Assembly (NCBI RefSeq): GCF_017874545.1
Contig: NZ_JAGGLT010000006.1
Coordinates: forward strand, 36,887-100,886
DNA length: 64,000 nt
Source of the DNA: Thermoanaerobacterium butyriciformans
GTDB lineage: Bacteria; Bacillota; Thermoanaerobacteria; Thermoanaerobacterales; Thermoanaerobacteraceae
Direction: 5' to 3'
Shown: one piece after another, positions 1 to 9,575 of the stretch
Position numbering within the stretch: position 1 is the stretch's first letter
How the letters are laid out: every line of letters starts with the position of its first letter
Program-made: the position numbers and the translations under genes
Notes under the pieces: model-generated
Told to the model about the DNA's origin: nothing
Databases searched by the model: none
What the model saw: the letters and a program-made list of their open reading frames with translations, nothing else

Positions 1-310
1 AGTCATCCAGTGCATTACCTATGCTATTTATATTTTGCGTGATGTTATTTAAATCTGTCTTTAATGCACTTTTAGTATTCTGCCCGACAGTGTAATTATT
101 TACATCGTTCAGAAGAACACTGCTGTATTGCGCCAATTGCACCTGTGAGTTTGAAATGTAAAGTACCTGGTTGATGACAAACTTTTTTAAATTGTTAATG
201 TTGTTTTTCGTGTTTATCATCCCAAAATTAACAGTAATAGATAATACCAAAAGCAAAATACCGATTACTACAAAAGCTCTTATGAGTTCGCCCCTTAATG
301 TTTTTGCCAT
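1..310 (-). CDS. Sensor/chemotaxis-type membrane protein, N-terminal part
   Basis: The gene is cut by the window edge, so only about the first 103 residues are seen. It starts at an ATG (310) behind a GGAGGGG ribosome binding site. Residues 10-30 form one hydrophobic segment. The next 70 residues are Asn/Gln-rich and helical, with no Pro, as in the periplasmic four-helix bundle of methyl-accepting chemotaxis proteins and some histidine kinases. HAMP and signalling domains would lie outside the window, so the family is inferred from the N-terminus alone. Confidence 0.55.
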   Translation of the reverse strand, partial: MAKTLRGELIRAFVVIGILLLVLSITVNFGMINTKNNINNLKKFVINQVLYISNSQVQLAQYSSVLLNDVNNYTVGQNTKSALKTDLNNITQNINSIGNALDD

Positions 311-380
311 TTACACCCCTCCATAGATAAAACCTTTTGTTAACTATATCGGCTCTTATTTGAAAATGTTAAATGATTGC

Positions 381-409
381 AAAAAAAAATTCCTCCAAGA
401 GGAATTTTT
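381..409 (-). terminator. Rho-independent terminator of the nucleoside operon
   Basis: The stem AAATTCCTC / GAGGAATTT with a 3-base loop is followed on the minus strand by a run of nine T. It lies immediately after the pdp stop codon. Confidence 0.85.
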
Positions 410-1703
410 ACATATATATCAATTGTGGTCTTTCAACATGCTGATCTGTAACTATAATATATTTCTTTATTTCATTTAAAGCCCATTCTAGCTTATCTTT
501 GTCGTTTGCATATACTGTTGCTATAGGATCGCCCTTCCTTACCATATCTCCGATTTTACCGCCTAGCATAATGCCTACTGATAAATCGATAGAGTCTTCT
601 TTTGTAGACCTTCCAGCACCTAATTTCATGGCAATAAGTCCTAAGTCTAGCGCATATAAATCTTTTATATATAAGTCTTCATCAGCTATCCATGCCTCAA
701 CATATTTAGCCTGAGGAAGCAGTGATATGTTATCTACTATCCTGGCATCTCCACCTTGCGCACTAACGAACTCTTTGAATTTATCCAGTGCTTTACCGCT
801 TGTCAAAGCCTCTTTCAACATCTCTTTTGCTTCATCCGTGTCTTTTGCAACACCAGCGATTGTAAGCATATCAGCACCTAAGACCATACAAACATCCAGA
901 AGATCTTTTGAACCATTTCCCTTTAATACATCGATGGCTTCTACTACTTCCAATGAATTGCCAATTGCAAGTCCCAGCGGCTCATCCATGTTTGTCACAT
1001 GGGCAACCGTCTTCCGTCCTACAGAATTCCCTATTTCAACCATGAGATTTGCAAGCTTTTTGGCGCTTTCAATATCTTTCATAAATGCACCACGTCCAAC
1101 TTTTACATCAAGAACTATCCCGTCGGCACCAGATGCAATCTTTTTGCTCATTATGGAACTTGCTATAAGCGGTATTGAATCAACTGTTGCAGTAACATCT
1201 CTCAATGCATACAGCTTCTTATCTGCAGGTGTCAAATTGCTGGACTGCCCTACAACAGCAATGCCATGCTTATTTACATTGTCTATAAATTCTCTTTCAC
1301 TTAGCTCAACTTTCATGCCTGGAATAGATTCAAGCTTGTCTATTGTACCACCTGTATGTCCTAATCCTCTTCCTGACATTTTTGCAACAGGGGCACCGCA
1401 TGCTGCCACAAGAGGCGCTAATACTAACGTGGTAGTATCTGCGACACCGCCAGTAGAATGTTTATCTACCTTAATTCCTTTTATTTCTGATAAATCCAAT
1501 ACATCTCCAGAATGTGCCATAGCCATCGTCATGTGTGCTGTTTCTTCATTTGTCATGCCATTAAAGTATATAGCCATCAAAAGAGCGCTCATCTGATAAT
1601 CAGGTACATAATCTTTTGTATATGATGATATGATAAAATCTATCTCGTCTTTTGTAAAAGTACCACCATCTCTTTTCTTCATTATAAGATCATACATTCT
1701 CAT
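408..1703 (-). CDS. pdp: Pyrimidine-nucleoside phosphorylase
   Basis: Phosphorolysis of thymidine, uridine and deoxyuridine to free base and (deoxy)ribose-1-phosphate, in the cytoplasm. At 431 aa it has the usual family length. The N-terminus MRMYDLIMKKRDGG is typical, and the phosphate-binding signature KMSGRGLGHTGGTIDKLES is at about residues 108-126. The start ATG has GGAGG six bases upstream. It is the last gene of the nucleoside operon, 15 bp after deoB and directly before a terminator. Its product ribose-1-P or deoxyribose-1-P is the substrate of DeoB next door. The thymidine-only homologue DeoA is an alternative, but Firmicute proteins of this type are usually Pdp. Confidence 0.95.
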   Translation of the reverse strand: MRMYDLIMKKRDGGTFTKDEIDFIISSYTKDYVPDYQMSALLMAIYFNGMTNEETAHMTMAMAHSGDVLDLSEIKGIKVDKHSTGGVADTTTLVLAPLVAACGAPVAKMSGRGLGHTGGTIDKLESIPGMKVELSEREFIDNVNKHGIAVVGQSSNLTPADKKLYALRDVTATVDSIPLIASSIMSKKIASGADGIVLDVKVGRGAFMKDIESAKKLANLMVEIGNSVGRKTVAHVTNMDEPLGLAIGNSLEVVEAIDVLKGNGSKDLLDVCMVLGADMLTIAGVAKDTDEAKEMLKEALTSGKALDKFKEFVSAQGGDARIVDNISLLPQAKYVEAWIADEDLYIKDLYALDLGLIAMKLGAGRSTKEDSIDLSVGIMLGGKIGDMVRKGDPIATVYANDKDKLEWALNEIKKYIIVTDQHVERPQLIYM

Positions 1704-1718
1704 AAAAGACCCTCCTAA

Positions 1719-2888
1719 CTAAAATGGCAATTCATCAAGGAATGATGTTCCATGACCAGTTCCCTCAACCTTGAATATTTCAGCAATAGTAGCAGCAATA
1801 TCAGAAAATGTTTGTCTCACTCCCAAGTTTGCGCCATGTTTAAATTTTGGACTGTATACTATAAGTGGTACATATTCTCTAGAATGATCTGTGCTGGCTG
1901 TAGTAGGATCATTGCCATGATCTGCCGTTATAATCAGTAAATCATCATCAGCTAGCTTTGCCAGTATTTCTGGAAGATGATTGTCAAAATATTTTAATGC
2001 ATCTGCATATCCTTCAGGATTGTTTCTATGCCCATAAAGCATATCAAAGTCTACTAAATTTGTAAATATAAGCCCATTTTTAACTTTGTCTAAAGCCTTT
2101 AAAGTCGCAATTATACCGTCTTTATTGTTTGTGGAATGATCCTTACCTGTTATGCCACACCCTGCAAATATGTCCTCTATCTTACCTATAGCGAATACTT
2201 CATAGCCAACCTCTTTAAGGTTATCCAGTATCGTTGGGCTAAAAGGCTTTAATGAAAAATCCCTCCTGTTTTCTGTCCTGACAAACTTCCCCACATCTCC
2301 AATAAAAGGTCTAGCTATGACTCTTCCAACAGCATAATCACCAGTCAATATTTCTCTTGCGATTTCACACATATTATAAAGCTCGTTAAGCGGTATTACA
2401 TCTTCGTGAGCAGCAATTTGAAATACGCTGTCTGCCGACGTATAGACAATAGGACAACCTGTTTTCACATGTTCTTCTCCGAGCTCTTCAATTATCTCCG
2501 TTCCTGATGCAGGTTTATTCCCTATCACCTTTCTGCCTATTTTCTCTTCAAATGGCTTTATTACTTCGTCTGGAAATCCATTAGGAAATGTTGGAAAAGC
2601 TTTGTCTATCCAAAGTCCTGCTATTTCCCAATGTCCAGTCGTCGTATCCTTGCCAGCAGAATGTTCTTGCATTTTCCCATATGCACCTATAGCAGAATCA
2701 TCAGCTTCCACGCTTTTAAGCGGCAGTATATTTCCCAGCCCTAATTTACCTAAATTCGGAAGCTTAACACCTGTCACATCGCATATGTGTCCAAGCGTAT
2801 TTGAGCCTTCATCACCATATTTATATGCATCAGGAGCTTCACCTGCACCAACGCTATCTAAAACTATCAACAAAACTCTCTTAATCAT
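1719..2888 (-). CDS. deoB: Phosphopentomutase
   Basis: Interconverts (deoxy)ribose-1-phosphate and -5-phosphate, feeding nucleoside sugars into central metabolism. It belongs to the alkaline phosphatase superfamily. The N-terminal metal-binding stretch [17 protein letters not shown] (Asp11) is present. The phosphorylated Thr lies in [10 protein letters not shown] at about residues 79-88, and the C-terminal metal ligands in [10 protein letters not shown], followed by a later DHSREYVP motif. Length of 389 aa matches the family. It sits between cdd and pdp in the nucleoside salvage operon. Confidence 0.96.
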   Translation of the reverse strand: MIKRVLLIVLDSVGAGEAPDAYKYGDEGSNTLGHICDVTGVKLPNLGKLGLGNILPLKSVEADDSAIGAYGKMQEHSAGKDTTTGHWEIAGLWIDKAFPTFPNGFPDEVIKPFEEKIGRKVIGNKPASGTEIIEELGEEHVKTGCPIVYTSADSVFQIAAHEDVIPLNELYNMCEIAREILTGDYAVGRVIARPFIGDVGKFVRTENRRDFSLKPFSPTILDNLKEVGYEVFAIGKIEDIFAGCGITGKDHSTNNKDGIIATLKALDKVKNGLIFTNLVDFDMLYGHRNNPEGYADALKYFDNHLPEILAKLADDDLLIITADHGNDPTTASTDHSREYVPLIVYSPKFKHGANLGVRQTFSDIAATIAEIFKVEGTGHGTSFLDELPF

Positions 2889-2921
2889 TTAATCACCTCT
2901 ATTAAAATACGTTTCACAAAT

Positions 2922-3323
2922 TTAAATATTATTTTCATCGGATAAAGAAAATGCATATGGAAGAAGATCTTTAGCTTTTTTTACCACATAATCACCTTTC
3001 ATATTCCCTAAAATAACTGTCAAATCTTCACCGCCCAATTCGTACATCACCTGTCTGCATGAACCGCACGGTGAAACAGGTCCATCAGTATCGGCTACTA
3101 CAGCAATCGCTTTTATCTTTCTATCTCCATTGGAATATGCATTGAATAACGCTGTTCTCTCCGCACAATTCGTAAGTCCGTATGAAGAATTTTCTATGTT
3201 ACATCCTTTATAAGTATTCCCATTATCTGTAATGACACATGCACCAACTTTAAAATGGGAGTAAGGCGCATACGCCATCTCCCTTGCCTCTTTTGCCTTT
3301 TCCAATAATTCCTGATAATCCAT
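2922..3323 (-). CDS. cdd: Cytidine deaminase
   Basis: Deaminates cytidine and deoxycytidine to uridine and deoxyuridine, which Pdp then cleaves. The active-site motif NCAERTALFNA gives one zinc Cys and the catalytic Glu. PCGSCRQVMYE gives the other two zinc Cys. This is the small tetrameric type (133 aa). I chose the ATG at 3323 because GGAGG lies eight bases upstream; an upstream in-frame TTG at 3338 sits on top of that ribosome site. The gene follows the GntR regulator by 15 bp. Confidence 0.95.
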   Translation of the reverse strand: MDYQELLEKAKEAREMAYAPYSHFKVGACVITDNGNTYKGCNIENSSYGLTNCAERTALFNAYSNGDRKIKAIAVVADTDGPVSPCGSCRQVMYELGGEDLTVILGNMKGDYVVKKAKDLLPYAFSLSDENNI

Positions 3324-3338
3324 TGATTGTACCTCCAA

Positions 3339-4061
3339 TCAATCACGCTTCCTAATGATATAAAAATCGAACTTATCTGCATTAAAATAATTAGAAGAAA
3401 AGAGTATCGGCATGTTATTTTCATCATAGTGAATCTGTTCAAGCAAAAGTACAGAGTCATTCTTTCCTATATTAAGCTTCTTTTCTATCGTAAAATCATG
3501 TTTAACAACTTTAATGTTTGAAACTGCATAAGTTATCTTGATGTTGTATTCCTTTTCTAAAAACGCAAACACAGATTCTTCAAAACCGCTGAACTTATCC
3601 CCTACTATTTTACGAGGTAGTCTATCAACACAGTACACAACAGGTATGTCATCTGCCGTTCTAACTCTCTCGACTTTATATATTTCATCACCGGGATTAA
3701 GTTTTAATTTTTCAGCTTCATTTTCCAGCGCCGGCAATTTATAAAATGTAAAGTCTTTTGTGCCAGGCTTCATTCCCTGCCGTTTAATAAGCGCTGTAAC
3801 GCTAAACAATTCCTCAAGTCCGCTTCGTATAATTGGTTTTCTGCGAACAAAAGTACCTACACCTTGCTGCTTAGCTATCAGACCCTCATCTTCCATTATT
3901 CTCATCGCTTCTCTAAGTGTAGCCCTGCTAATGCCAAATTCTTTTGAGAGAGAAGCCTCAGAAGGAAGTTTCATTCCTTCCTTCCATACCCCTGTCTTTA
4001 TAAGCTCCTCCATCTTATTTAAAGCCAACTCATAAAGTGGCTTTTTATCTGGTACTAACAT
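3339..4061 (-). CDS. GntR/HutC-family repressor with UTRA effector domain
   Basis: N-terminal winged helix of GntR type at about residues 10-75, with SEASLSKEFGISRATLREAMRIMEDEGLIAKQ recognisable in pieces as helix-turn-helix plus wing. A C-terminal UTRA ligand domain follows from about residue 90 to 235. It lies inside the nucleoside uptake operon, so it probably senses a nucleoside or its phosphate and represses the promoter at 8.76 kb (inference). I prefer the ATG at 4061, which has GAGG six bases upstream. A GTG at 4073 overlapping the permease stop is also open. Confidence 0.88.
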   Translation of the reverse strand: MLVPDKKPLYELALNKMEELIKTGVWKEGMKLPSEASLSKEFGISRATLREAMRIMEDEGLIAKQQGVGTFVRRKPIIRSGLEELFSVTALIKRQGMKPGTKDFTFYKLPALENEAEKLKLNPGDEIYKVERVRTADDIPVVYCVDRLPRKIVGDKFSGFEESVFAFLEKEYNIKITYAVSNIKVVKHDFTIEKKLNIGKNDSVLLLEQIHYDENNMPILFSSNYFNADKFDFYIIRKRD

Positions 4062-4069
4062 ATTAAGCC

Positions 4070-4993
4070 TCACTTCTTAGGTGTATATGGCACACCATCT
4101 GCAGCAGGAGATACACTCTTGCCGCCAACCCCGACCAGAGCCAAAACGGTGAGAATATATGGAAGCATCATAATTATATTCTTTGACATCGCACTATTTT
4201 GTAGCTGCATGCTTAAAGCTGTCGCAAATCCAAAGAGCAGCGCTGCTCCAAAAGAACCAAATGGCGTCCATTTGCCGAATATCATAGCTGCCAATGCTAT
4301 ATATCCTCTTCCACTGGACATATCAGTGCTAAAACTGTTAAGAAGACCTATCGATAGATATGCACCACCTATTGCTGAAAACAAGCCACTTAAAGCGACA
4401 CCAAGGTACCTTAACTTTATTACGTTAATTCCAGCAGTTTCGGCTGCCTCAGGATTTTCTCCAACAGCCCTTATTCTTAATCCTAGATTTGTATGAAACA
4501 AGAAGTAATTTGATGCAAATATCAAAATTATCATAAGATATACTATAACGCTATTGCCACTTAAAATTTGTCCTATAAATGGTATATTTTTAATAACAGG
4601 AATATTTATATTTGGAAGCATTGGCGTATCTGTCGGCGTACCACTGAAACCAAAGATTGTGTTTAAAAGATATGCAGTAAATCCTGATGCAAATATATTT
4701 ATTGCCATACCAAGAATAACTTGATCAGCAGTAAGTGTCACAGCAGCCCATGCAAAAATAACAGCTACTATCATACCCACCACAATTGCACCTAATAGTC
4801 CCAGCCAAGCACTTCCTGTTAAATGTGCAAACAGTACAGCAAAAAAAGCAGCAATAAGCATTATACCTTCCATAGCAATATTGACAACACCTGATCTCTC
4901 AGAAAAAGTTCCTCCAAGTGCTGGCAGTGCTAACGGTGTTGCCATAGCAAGCGTAGCTGACCACAACTGAGGATTTAATAAAATCTCTTTCAT
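4070..4993 (-). CDS. Nucleoside ABC transporter, permease subunit 2 (NupQ/YufQ-like)
   Basis: Membrane subunit of the BMP-type nucleoside importer. It is 307 aa with about eight to nine hydrophobic segments and the branched-chain-permease fold. The motif GENPEAAETAGINVIKLRYLG in mid-protein is the coupling loop that contacts the ATPase. It overlaps the first permease by four bases (ATGA), which suggests translational coupling and equal amounts of both permeases. Confidence 0.9.
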   Translation of the reverse strand: MKEILLNPQLWSATLAMATPLALPALGGTFSERSGVVNIAMEGIMLIAAFFAVLFAHLTGSAWLGLLGAIVVGMIVAVIFAWAAVTLTADQVILGMAINIFASGFTAYLLNTIFGFSGTPTDTPMLPNINIPVIKNIPFIGQILSGNSVIVYLMIILIFASNYFLFHTNLGLRIRAVGENPEAAETAGINVIKLRYLGVALSGLFSAIGGAYLSIGLLNSFSTDMSSGRGYIALAAMIFGKWTPFGSFGAALLFGFATALSMQLQNSAMSKNIIMMLPYILTVLALVGVGGKSVSPAADGVPYTPKK

Positions 4994-6045
4994 GACGCTA
5001 ACTCCTCCTTTTTCTGCTTCTTAAACATGCTTTTCAATACTTCAATAATCTTGTCAGCAGCAACAAAGAATATTATTAACCCTGTTATAACATCAGCAAG
5101 CTGGCCAGGTACTTGCGCATTTAACTGCATATACTGTGACCCTGTTCCAAGCGCAGCAAATAGAAGCGCTGAAAATACAACACCAATAGGATTATTCTTT
5201 GCCAGCAGTGCAACGACTATTGCTGTGTAACCATAACCTGATGTAAAGCTATCGTAAAGCCTGTGCTGCACACCTAAAATTTGAACAGCACCTGCAAGTC
5301 CCGCAAATATTCCACTTAAACTCAGTGAAAGCACGATATTAAGCGGCACATTCATTCCGGCATATTTTGACGCTCTCTGGTTAAATCCAACAGCTCTCAT
5401 TTCATATCCCCAAACCGTCTTGTACATGAGCCAATACACAAACAAAGCTGCTGCTATAGCAATAAATATTCCGTATGATAGCTGTGTATTCCTTAAAATA
5501 GTAGGTATAATAGCTGAATCCTTAATGAGTGGAGACTGTGGAACAGATCCTTTTTCCATCATAGGACCAAATTCCAAAAGATAATGGCTAAAATATATTG
5601 CAACATAGCTCATCATCATTGTTGTAATCACTTCATGTGCTCCTGTATACGCCTTTGCAAATCCCGGAACTATTCCACCCCAGAGTCCTGCGGCAACCAT
5701 TGCTCCAATGAGTGCAAATGGTATGTGGATATACCATGGCAATCCTTTGAAAGAATAGCCAATCCATGTAGCTACTATAGCACCAATCCAGTACTGCCCC
5801 TCAGCACCAATGTTAAAAAGTCCTGCATTAAATGCTATTGCAACACCAAGACCTGTTATGATAAGAGGTACTGCATTTGCAAGTGTGTTTGCTATATTAG
5901 GTAGTGTCCCAAATGCGCCGATAAACAGCGATGCATACGCTGCTAGAGGATTAAAACCCGTCACCAACATTATAATAGAACCTATAATAATAGCGATTAT
6001 TACTGCAAGTATAGGCATGTAAATGCTTTTTAATATTTTATTCAT
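4990..6045 (-). CDS. Nucleoside ABC transporter, permease subunit 1 (NupP/YufP-like)
   Basis: Larger membrane subunit of the same importer, 351 aa with around nine to ten transmembrane segments. GLFNIGAEGQYWIGA near residue 75 is the conserved motif of nucleoside/simple-sugar permeases, and a RAVGFNQRASKYAGMNV coupling loop occurs near residue 215. The C-terminus is Lys/Glu-rich and cytoplasmic. It sits two bases after the ATPase gene and overlaps the second permease. Confidence 0.9.
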   Translation of the reverse strand: MNKILKSIYMPILAVIIAIIIGSIIMLVTGFNPLAAYASLFIGAFGTLPNIANTLANAVPLIITGLGVAIAFNAGLFNIGAEGQYWIGAIVATWIGYSFKGLPWYIHIPFALIGAMVAAGLWGGIVPGFAKAYTGAHEVITTMMMSYVAIYFSHYLLEFGPMMEKGSVPQSPLIKDSAIIPTILRNTQLSYGIFIAIAAALFVYWLMYKTVWGYEMRAVGFNQRASKYAGMNVPLNIVLSLSLSGIFAGLAGAVQILGVQHRLYDSFTSGYGYTAIVVALLAKNNPIGVVFSALLFAALGTGSQYMQLNAQVPGQLADVITGLIIFFVAADKIIEVLKSMFKKQKKEELAS

Positions 6046-6047
6046 GA

Positions 6048-7574
6048 TTACACCTCGACTTTCTTAGCCTCAATTTGAGAACCTGCCATAAGTAGTCCAA
6101 TTTTTTCTCTTGTAGCAGATTTACCATCAAGTATATCCATAATCACACCGTTATGGATAACCCCAATCCTGTCTGACAAGGACATTATCTCCTCAAGCTC
6201 TAAAGAAACAAGAAGTATAGCAGAACCTTCATCTCTTAACTGAAGCAATCTCTTATGAATATACTCGATAGCTCCTACATCCATTCCCCTCGTAGGCTGG
6301 ACAGCTATCAAAAGCTTTGGATTTGAACCGACTTCCCTAGCAAGAATTATCTTCTGCTGGTTGCCACCTGAAAGATTACCTGCCAGAAGATTATAATCAG
6401 TTGGTCTTATATCAAACTCCTCAACTTTCTTAGAAGCATTTTCAAATACTCTCTTGTACTGAATAACACCATTTTTCGAATATTGACTGTTTTTATACTC
6501 CTTTAAAATCAAATTATCAGCCACGCTGAACTTCATAATAAGCCCTTCTTGTTGCCTGTCTTGCGGAATATATGATATACCAAGCTTATACCTTTCACGA
6601 GTTGGCAACTTTTCAATGTTATTATTGTTATACTTAATAACACCTGATTTTATTGGCCTTAACCCCATCAATGCCTCAATAAGCTCTGTCTGGCCATTGC
6701 CATCTATACCTGCCAGTCCAAAAATTTCCCCGCTTCTAATGTCAAAGCTTACATTTTTAACTTTTTCTATATTTTGTTCATCTGATACAGTTAAGTCTTT
6801 TACTGACAAAACAACATCACCGGGATTGTACTCTGATTTCTCTAGTCTTAATACAACTTCCCTGCCTACCATCAAATTAGCCAATTCTTGCTCATTGGTT
6901 TCTTTTGTATTCAGAGTACCTACTGTTTTACCTCTCCTCATTACTGTAACTTTATCAGATATCTCTTTAACTTCATCTAATTTATGGCTTATGAATATAA
7001 TCGATATGCCCTGATTTTTCAAATTCCTCATTATTCCAAAAAGCTCTTCCGTCTCCTGCGGAGTAAGCATCGCCGTAGGCTCATCCAATATGAGAAGCTT
7101 TGCATGTCTGTAAAACGCCTTCAATATCTCTACTCTTTGTTGAAGTCCTACCGATAAGTCTTTAACTTTAGCGTCAGGATCGATTTCAAGATGATAATTT
7201 CTTGATATCTCGCGAATCAATTCGTTGGCTTTCTTCTTGTTGTACGAAATACCACCTGGTTCAGCTCCAAGAACTATATTTTCTGCAACTGTTAAGACCG
7301 GGATCAGCATAAAATGCTGATGTACCATCCCTATTCCTTTTTCTATTGCTTCATGTGGACCGCTAAGATTTAAAACTTCGCCATTAAATTTTAATTCACC
7401 TGAATCAGGCCTATAAAGTCCATAAATAATATTCATTAAAGTAGATTTTCCTGCGCCATTTTCGCCTAAAATAGCATGAATTTCTCCCTCTTCTACCACG
7501 AGATTTACTCCGTCATTTGCCCTGACCTTTGGAAACATTTTTGTAATATTATTGACTTCTAATAAAGCACTCAT
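6048..7574 (-). CDS. Nucleoside ABC transporter, tandem ATP-binding protein (NupO/YufO-like)
   Basis: 508 aa with two ABC domains. The first has an intact Walker A (GENGAGKST, about residue 37), signature LSVGLQQR and Walker B LLILDEPTA. The second is degenerate: its Walker A reads GIDGNGQTE with no Lys and its Walker B reads LLIAVQPTRG. One catalytic and one structural domain is usual in sugar/nucleoside importers. It energises uptake by the two permeases encoded just downstream. Confidence 0.92.
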   Translation of the reverse strand: MSALLEVNNITKMFPKVRANDGVNLVVEEGEIHAILGENGAGKSTLMNIIYGLYRPDSGELKFNGEVLNLSGPHEAIEKGIGMVHQHFMLIPVLTVAENIVLGAEPGGISYNKKKANELIREISRNYHLEIDPDAKVKDLSVGLQQRVEILKAFYRHAKLLILDEPTAMLTPQETEELFGIMRNLKNQGISIIFISHKLDEVKEISDKVTVMRRGKTVGTLNTKETNEQELANLMVGREVVLRLEKSEYNPGDVVLSVKDLTVSDEQNIEKVKNVSFDIRSGEIFGLAGIDGNGQTELIEALMGLRPIKSGVIKYNNNNIEKLPTRERYKLGISYIPQDRQQEGLIMKFSVADNLILKEYKNSQYSKNGVIQYKRVFENASKKVEEFDIRPTDYNLLAGNLSGGNQQKIILAREVGSNPKLLIAVQPTRGMDVGAIEYIHKRLLQLRDEGSAILLVSLELEEIMSLSDRIGVIHNGVIMDILDGKSATREKIGLLMAGSQIEAKKVEV

Positions 7575-7590
7575 TAATACACCTCCTAAA

Positions 7591-7615
7591 AAGGGGCTGA
7601 ACTCCGTCAGCCCCT
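7591..7615 (-). terminator. Attenuating hairpin between binding-protein and ATPase genes
   Basis: A perfect stem GGGGCTGA / TCAGCCCC (7593-7614) with a six-base loop is followed on the minus strand by TTTTT and then the GGAGG of the ATPase gene. Partial termination here would give an excess of binding lipoprotein over transporter, a common design in importer operons. Confidence 0.7.
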
Positions 7616-7625
7616 AAGTTAGCCT

Positions 7626-8681
7626 TTATTTCTGCACTTGATCCGAAACTTTTATAGTGCCATCCTTAATTTGCTTTGCATATTCATCCACTTTGTCGAC
7701 TATAGATTGTGGTACATCTTTTATAGGCTTCGCATATCCTACGCCATCATTAGCTAAATCAAAGTATACAAGACCGCTCTTAAAATTATTGTCAAGAACA
7801 CTCTTTATAGTGTCAAAAGTTGCTGTATCTACTTTCTTAAGCGCTGATGTCATTACTGTATCTGGAGCCATGTAATTTTGGTCTGCATCAACACCAATTG
7901 CATATATATTCTTTTCCTTAGCTGCATTTATAACGCCATCACCAGCTTGTCCTGCAACACCAAACACTATATCAGCACCTTGGCTTATTTGTGTCAAAGC
8001 CATCTGCTTTCCTGATGCAGGGTCATTGAAGTTACCTGTGTAGCTTACAAGCACTTTTGTATCAGGATTTACAGCTTTTACACCTTGTTGGAAGCCTGCA
8101 ATGTAGCTGTCAACAGGTGGTATCTGCATTCCACCTATAACACCTACGACGTTTTGGTCATTTAACTTCGCGTTCTTTTCTTTTTCCATTAAACCTGCCA
8201 TTACACCTACTAAGTATCCGCACTGTTCTGTTTTAAAAGTAGCAGATGCAACATTTGGCCTGTCTGTTATATCTGAATCGATTATCAAAAACTTTGTATC
8301 TGGGAATTCCTTCGATACCTGCTCAACAGCGTCTTTCATAAGGTATCCAACAGCGATTACTAAATTGTATTTCTGCTGAGCAAACTGTGTAAGATTTGTC
8401 ACATAGTCTGTCTGCTGTTTTGATTGAATAAAGTTAACTGTAACACCAAGCTCATTTTTAGCTTTTTCTATACCTTGATATGCCAATTGGTTAAAGCTGT
8501 GATCATTTATGCCGCCAACATCTGTAACAAGACCTACTTTAAAGTTTTTGTTTTTTGATGCTTGGCCTGTACTATTCGGCTGTGACGATTGCTGTTTTGT
8601 CTTTGAAGTACAACCTGATAAAAGTGATAAAGTCAGCACAAATGCTAGCACCAATGAAAGAACTACACGTAATCTTTTCAT
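7626..8681 (-). CDS. BMP-family nucleoside-binding lipoprotein
   Basis: Surface-anchored solute-binding protein of the importer, 351 aa. It has a lipoprotein signal peptide with lipobox LLSGC near residues 20-24, then a Ser/Gln/Thr-rich linker and the BMP/PnrA fold (KVGLVTDVGGINDHSFNQLA after the linker). This family binds purine and pyrimidine nucleosides. It is the first gene of the operon that continues through transport, regulator and salvage enzymes to pdp. Confidence 0.92.
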   Translation of the reverse strand: MKRLRVVLSLVLAFVLTLSLLSGCTSKTKQQSSQPNSTGQASKNKNFKVGLVTDVGGINDHSFNQLAYQGIEKAKNELGVTVNFIQSKQQTDYVTNLTQFAQQKYNLVIAVGYLMKDAVEQVSKEFPDTKFLIIDSDITDRPNVASATFKTEQCGYLVGVMAGLMEKEKNAKLNDQNVVGVIGGMQIPPVDSYIAGFQQGVKAVNPDTKVLVSYTGNFNDPASGKQMALTQISQGADIVFGVAGQAGDGVINAAKEKNIYAIGVDADQNYMAPDTVMTSALKKVDTATFDTIKSVLDNNFKSGLVYFDLANDGVGYAKPIKDVPQSIVDKVDEYAKQIKDGTIKVSDQVQK

Positions 8682-8740
8682 GCCTTCATCCTCCTATTTT
8701 ATTATCGTTTTCAACTATTTAGTCCTCTGAAGTTTTAGTC

Positions 8741-8791
8741 GTTGTCTGACATCTAACAACATTATAGTTCTAATAAGCGATGTTGTACAAC
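8741..8791 (-). promoter_or_regulatory. Promoter and two operator-like dyads of the nucleoside operon
   Basis: On the minus strand there is a -10 TATAAT (8766-8761) with a TTGTAC -35 and an 18-bp spacer. The perfect palindrome GTTGTACAAC (8782-8791) covers the -35. A second dyad, GTTGTCTGACATCTAACAAC (8741-8760), lies just past the -10. Both contain the GTTGT/ACAAC arms, fitting repression by a dimeric regulator, most likely the operon's own GntR protein (inference). Confidence 0.6.
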
Positions 8792-8886
8792 TTTTTCTAT
8801 GGTTGGTATTTGCAGTTTATATCATGATTACTATGTTTTTCTTTATTTTTCTCACTTTTAAATATACTTATACTTTAATAAAAATA

Positions 8887-9522
8887 TCATAAATCTTTCA
8901 TAGAGATATTCAAAATCTCATCTCTTATAGGCTCATATCTTTTTATTAAATCATCACATTCGCTAAGGACACTATCAACAAAAGATTTATCTTTTATGTA
9001 TTTCGCATTTACTTTCACATTTATCATAGCACTTTGAAGTCCAGCAAAGAGAAGCAAAGCGCCGACTGCAGCATCAGATACTGCATTTGGGTTTCCGTAC
9101 TGTGCTATAAGCAAAGTTGGAGCAAATCCCTCACTGCACAGACGAGCTAACTTAAGCGGTACATTTATAGCTTTCATATATGCCTTCTCAAGTTTTTCAC
9201 TTCTTATAGCTTTATTTTCATCAGTATCTTTAGGCATTTTAATCACACTTATGACTTCTTCATATGCTTTTTTATCCTCATCTACTAATTCCATAACCTC
9301 TGACATAAGCCTTTCACAAATCTTAAGTCCGCTTTCTAATTCATCTTTAATGTCATTATCGTATTCGTCGTAAAATTTTCTGCCTATTGTAAGATTGTAT
9401 ACCATCGAAGACAAAGCCACGCCTAAACTTGCCACTAATGCTGATACACTGCCACCACCGGGAGCTGGCTTTGAAGATGCAACTTCCTTTACATAATCAT
9501 TTAACGTATAGTTTACAAGCAT
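8887..9522 (-). CDS. fchA: Cyclodeaminase/cyclohydrolase family protein (FchA-like)
   Basis: 211 aa of the FTCD C-terminal family. The N-terminal folate-binding signature SSKPAPGGGSVSALVASLG is at about residues 16-34. The protein is helical throughout, as in methenyl-tetrahydrofolate cyclohydrolase or formimino-THF cyclodeaminase. Placed 54 bp after ftcD, it should convert formimino-THF to methenyl-THF (established for the pair). Cyclohydrolase in the C1 pathway is the other reading, and sequence alone does not separate them. Confidence 0.85.
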   Translation of the reverse strand: MLVNYTLNDYVKEVASSKPAPGGGSVSALVASLGVALSSMVYNLTIGRKFYDEYDNDIKDELESGLKICERLMSEVMELVDEDKKAYEEVISVIKMPKDTDENKAIRSEKLEKAYMKAINVPLKLARLCSEGFAPTLLIAQYGNPNAVSDAAVGALLLFAGLQSAMINVKVNAKYIKDKSFVDSVLSECDDLIKRYEPIRDEILNISMKDL

Positions 9523-9575
9523 AAAATCATCTCCTTTTTTATTTAATTATATCTTATTTCCACTTTATTGACCAA

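Noticed and set aside
727..1596. Long plus-strand open frame (289 codons) opposite pdp
   Set aside because: It is antisense to a clear pdp gene and its product is a Ser/Ala-rich shadow with no ribosome site.
8682..8886. Purine riboswitch before the nucleoside operon
   Set aside because: No paired P1 or conserved loop bases of the purine aptamer are found; the region is explained by promoter and dyads.
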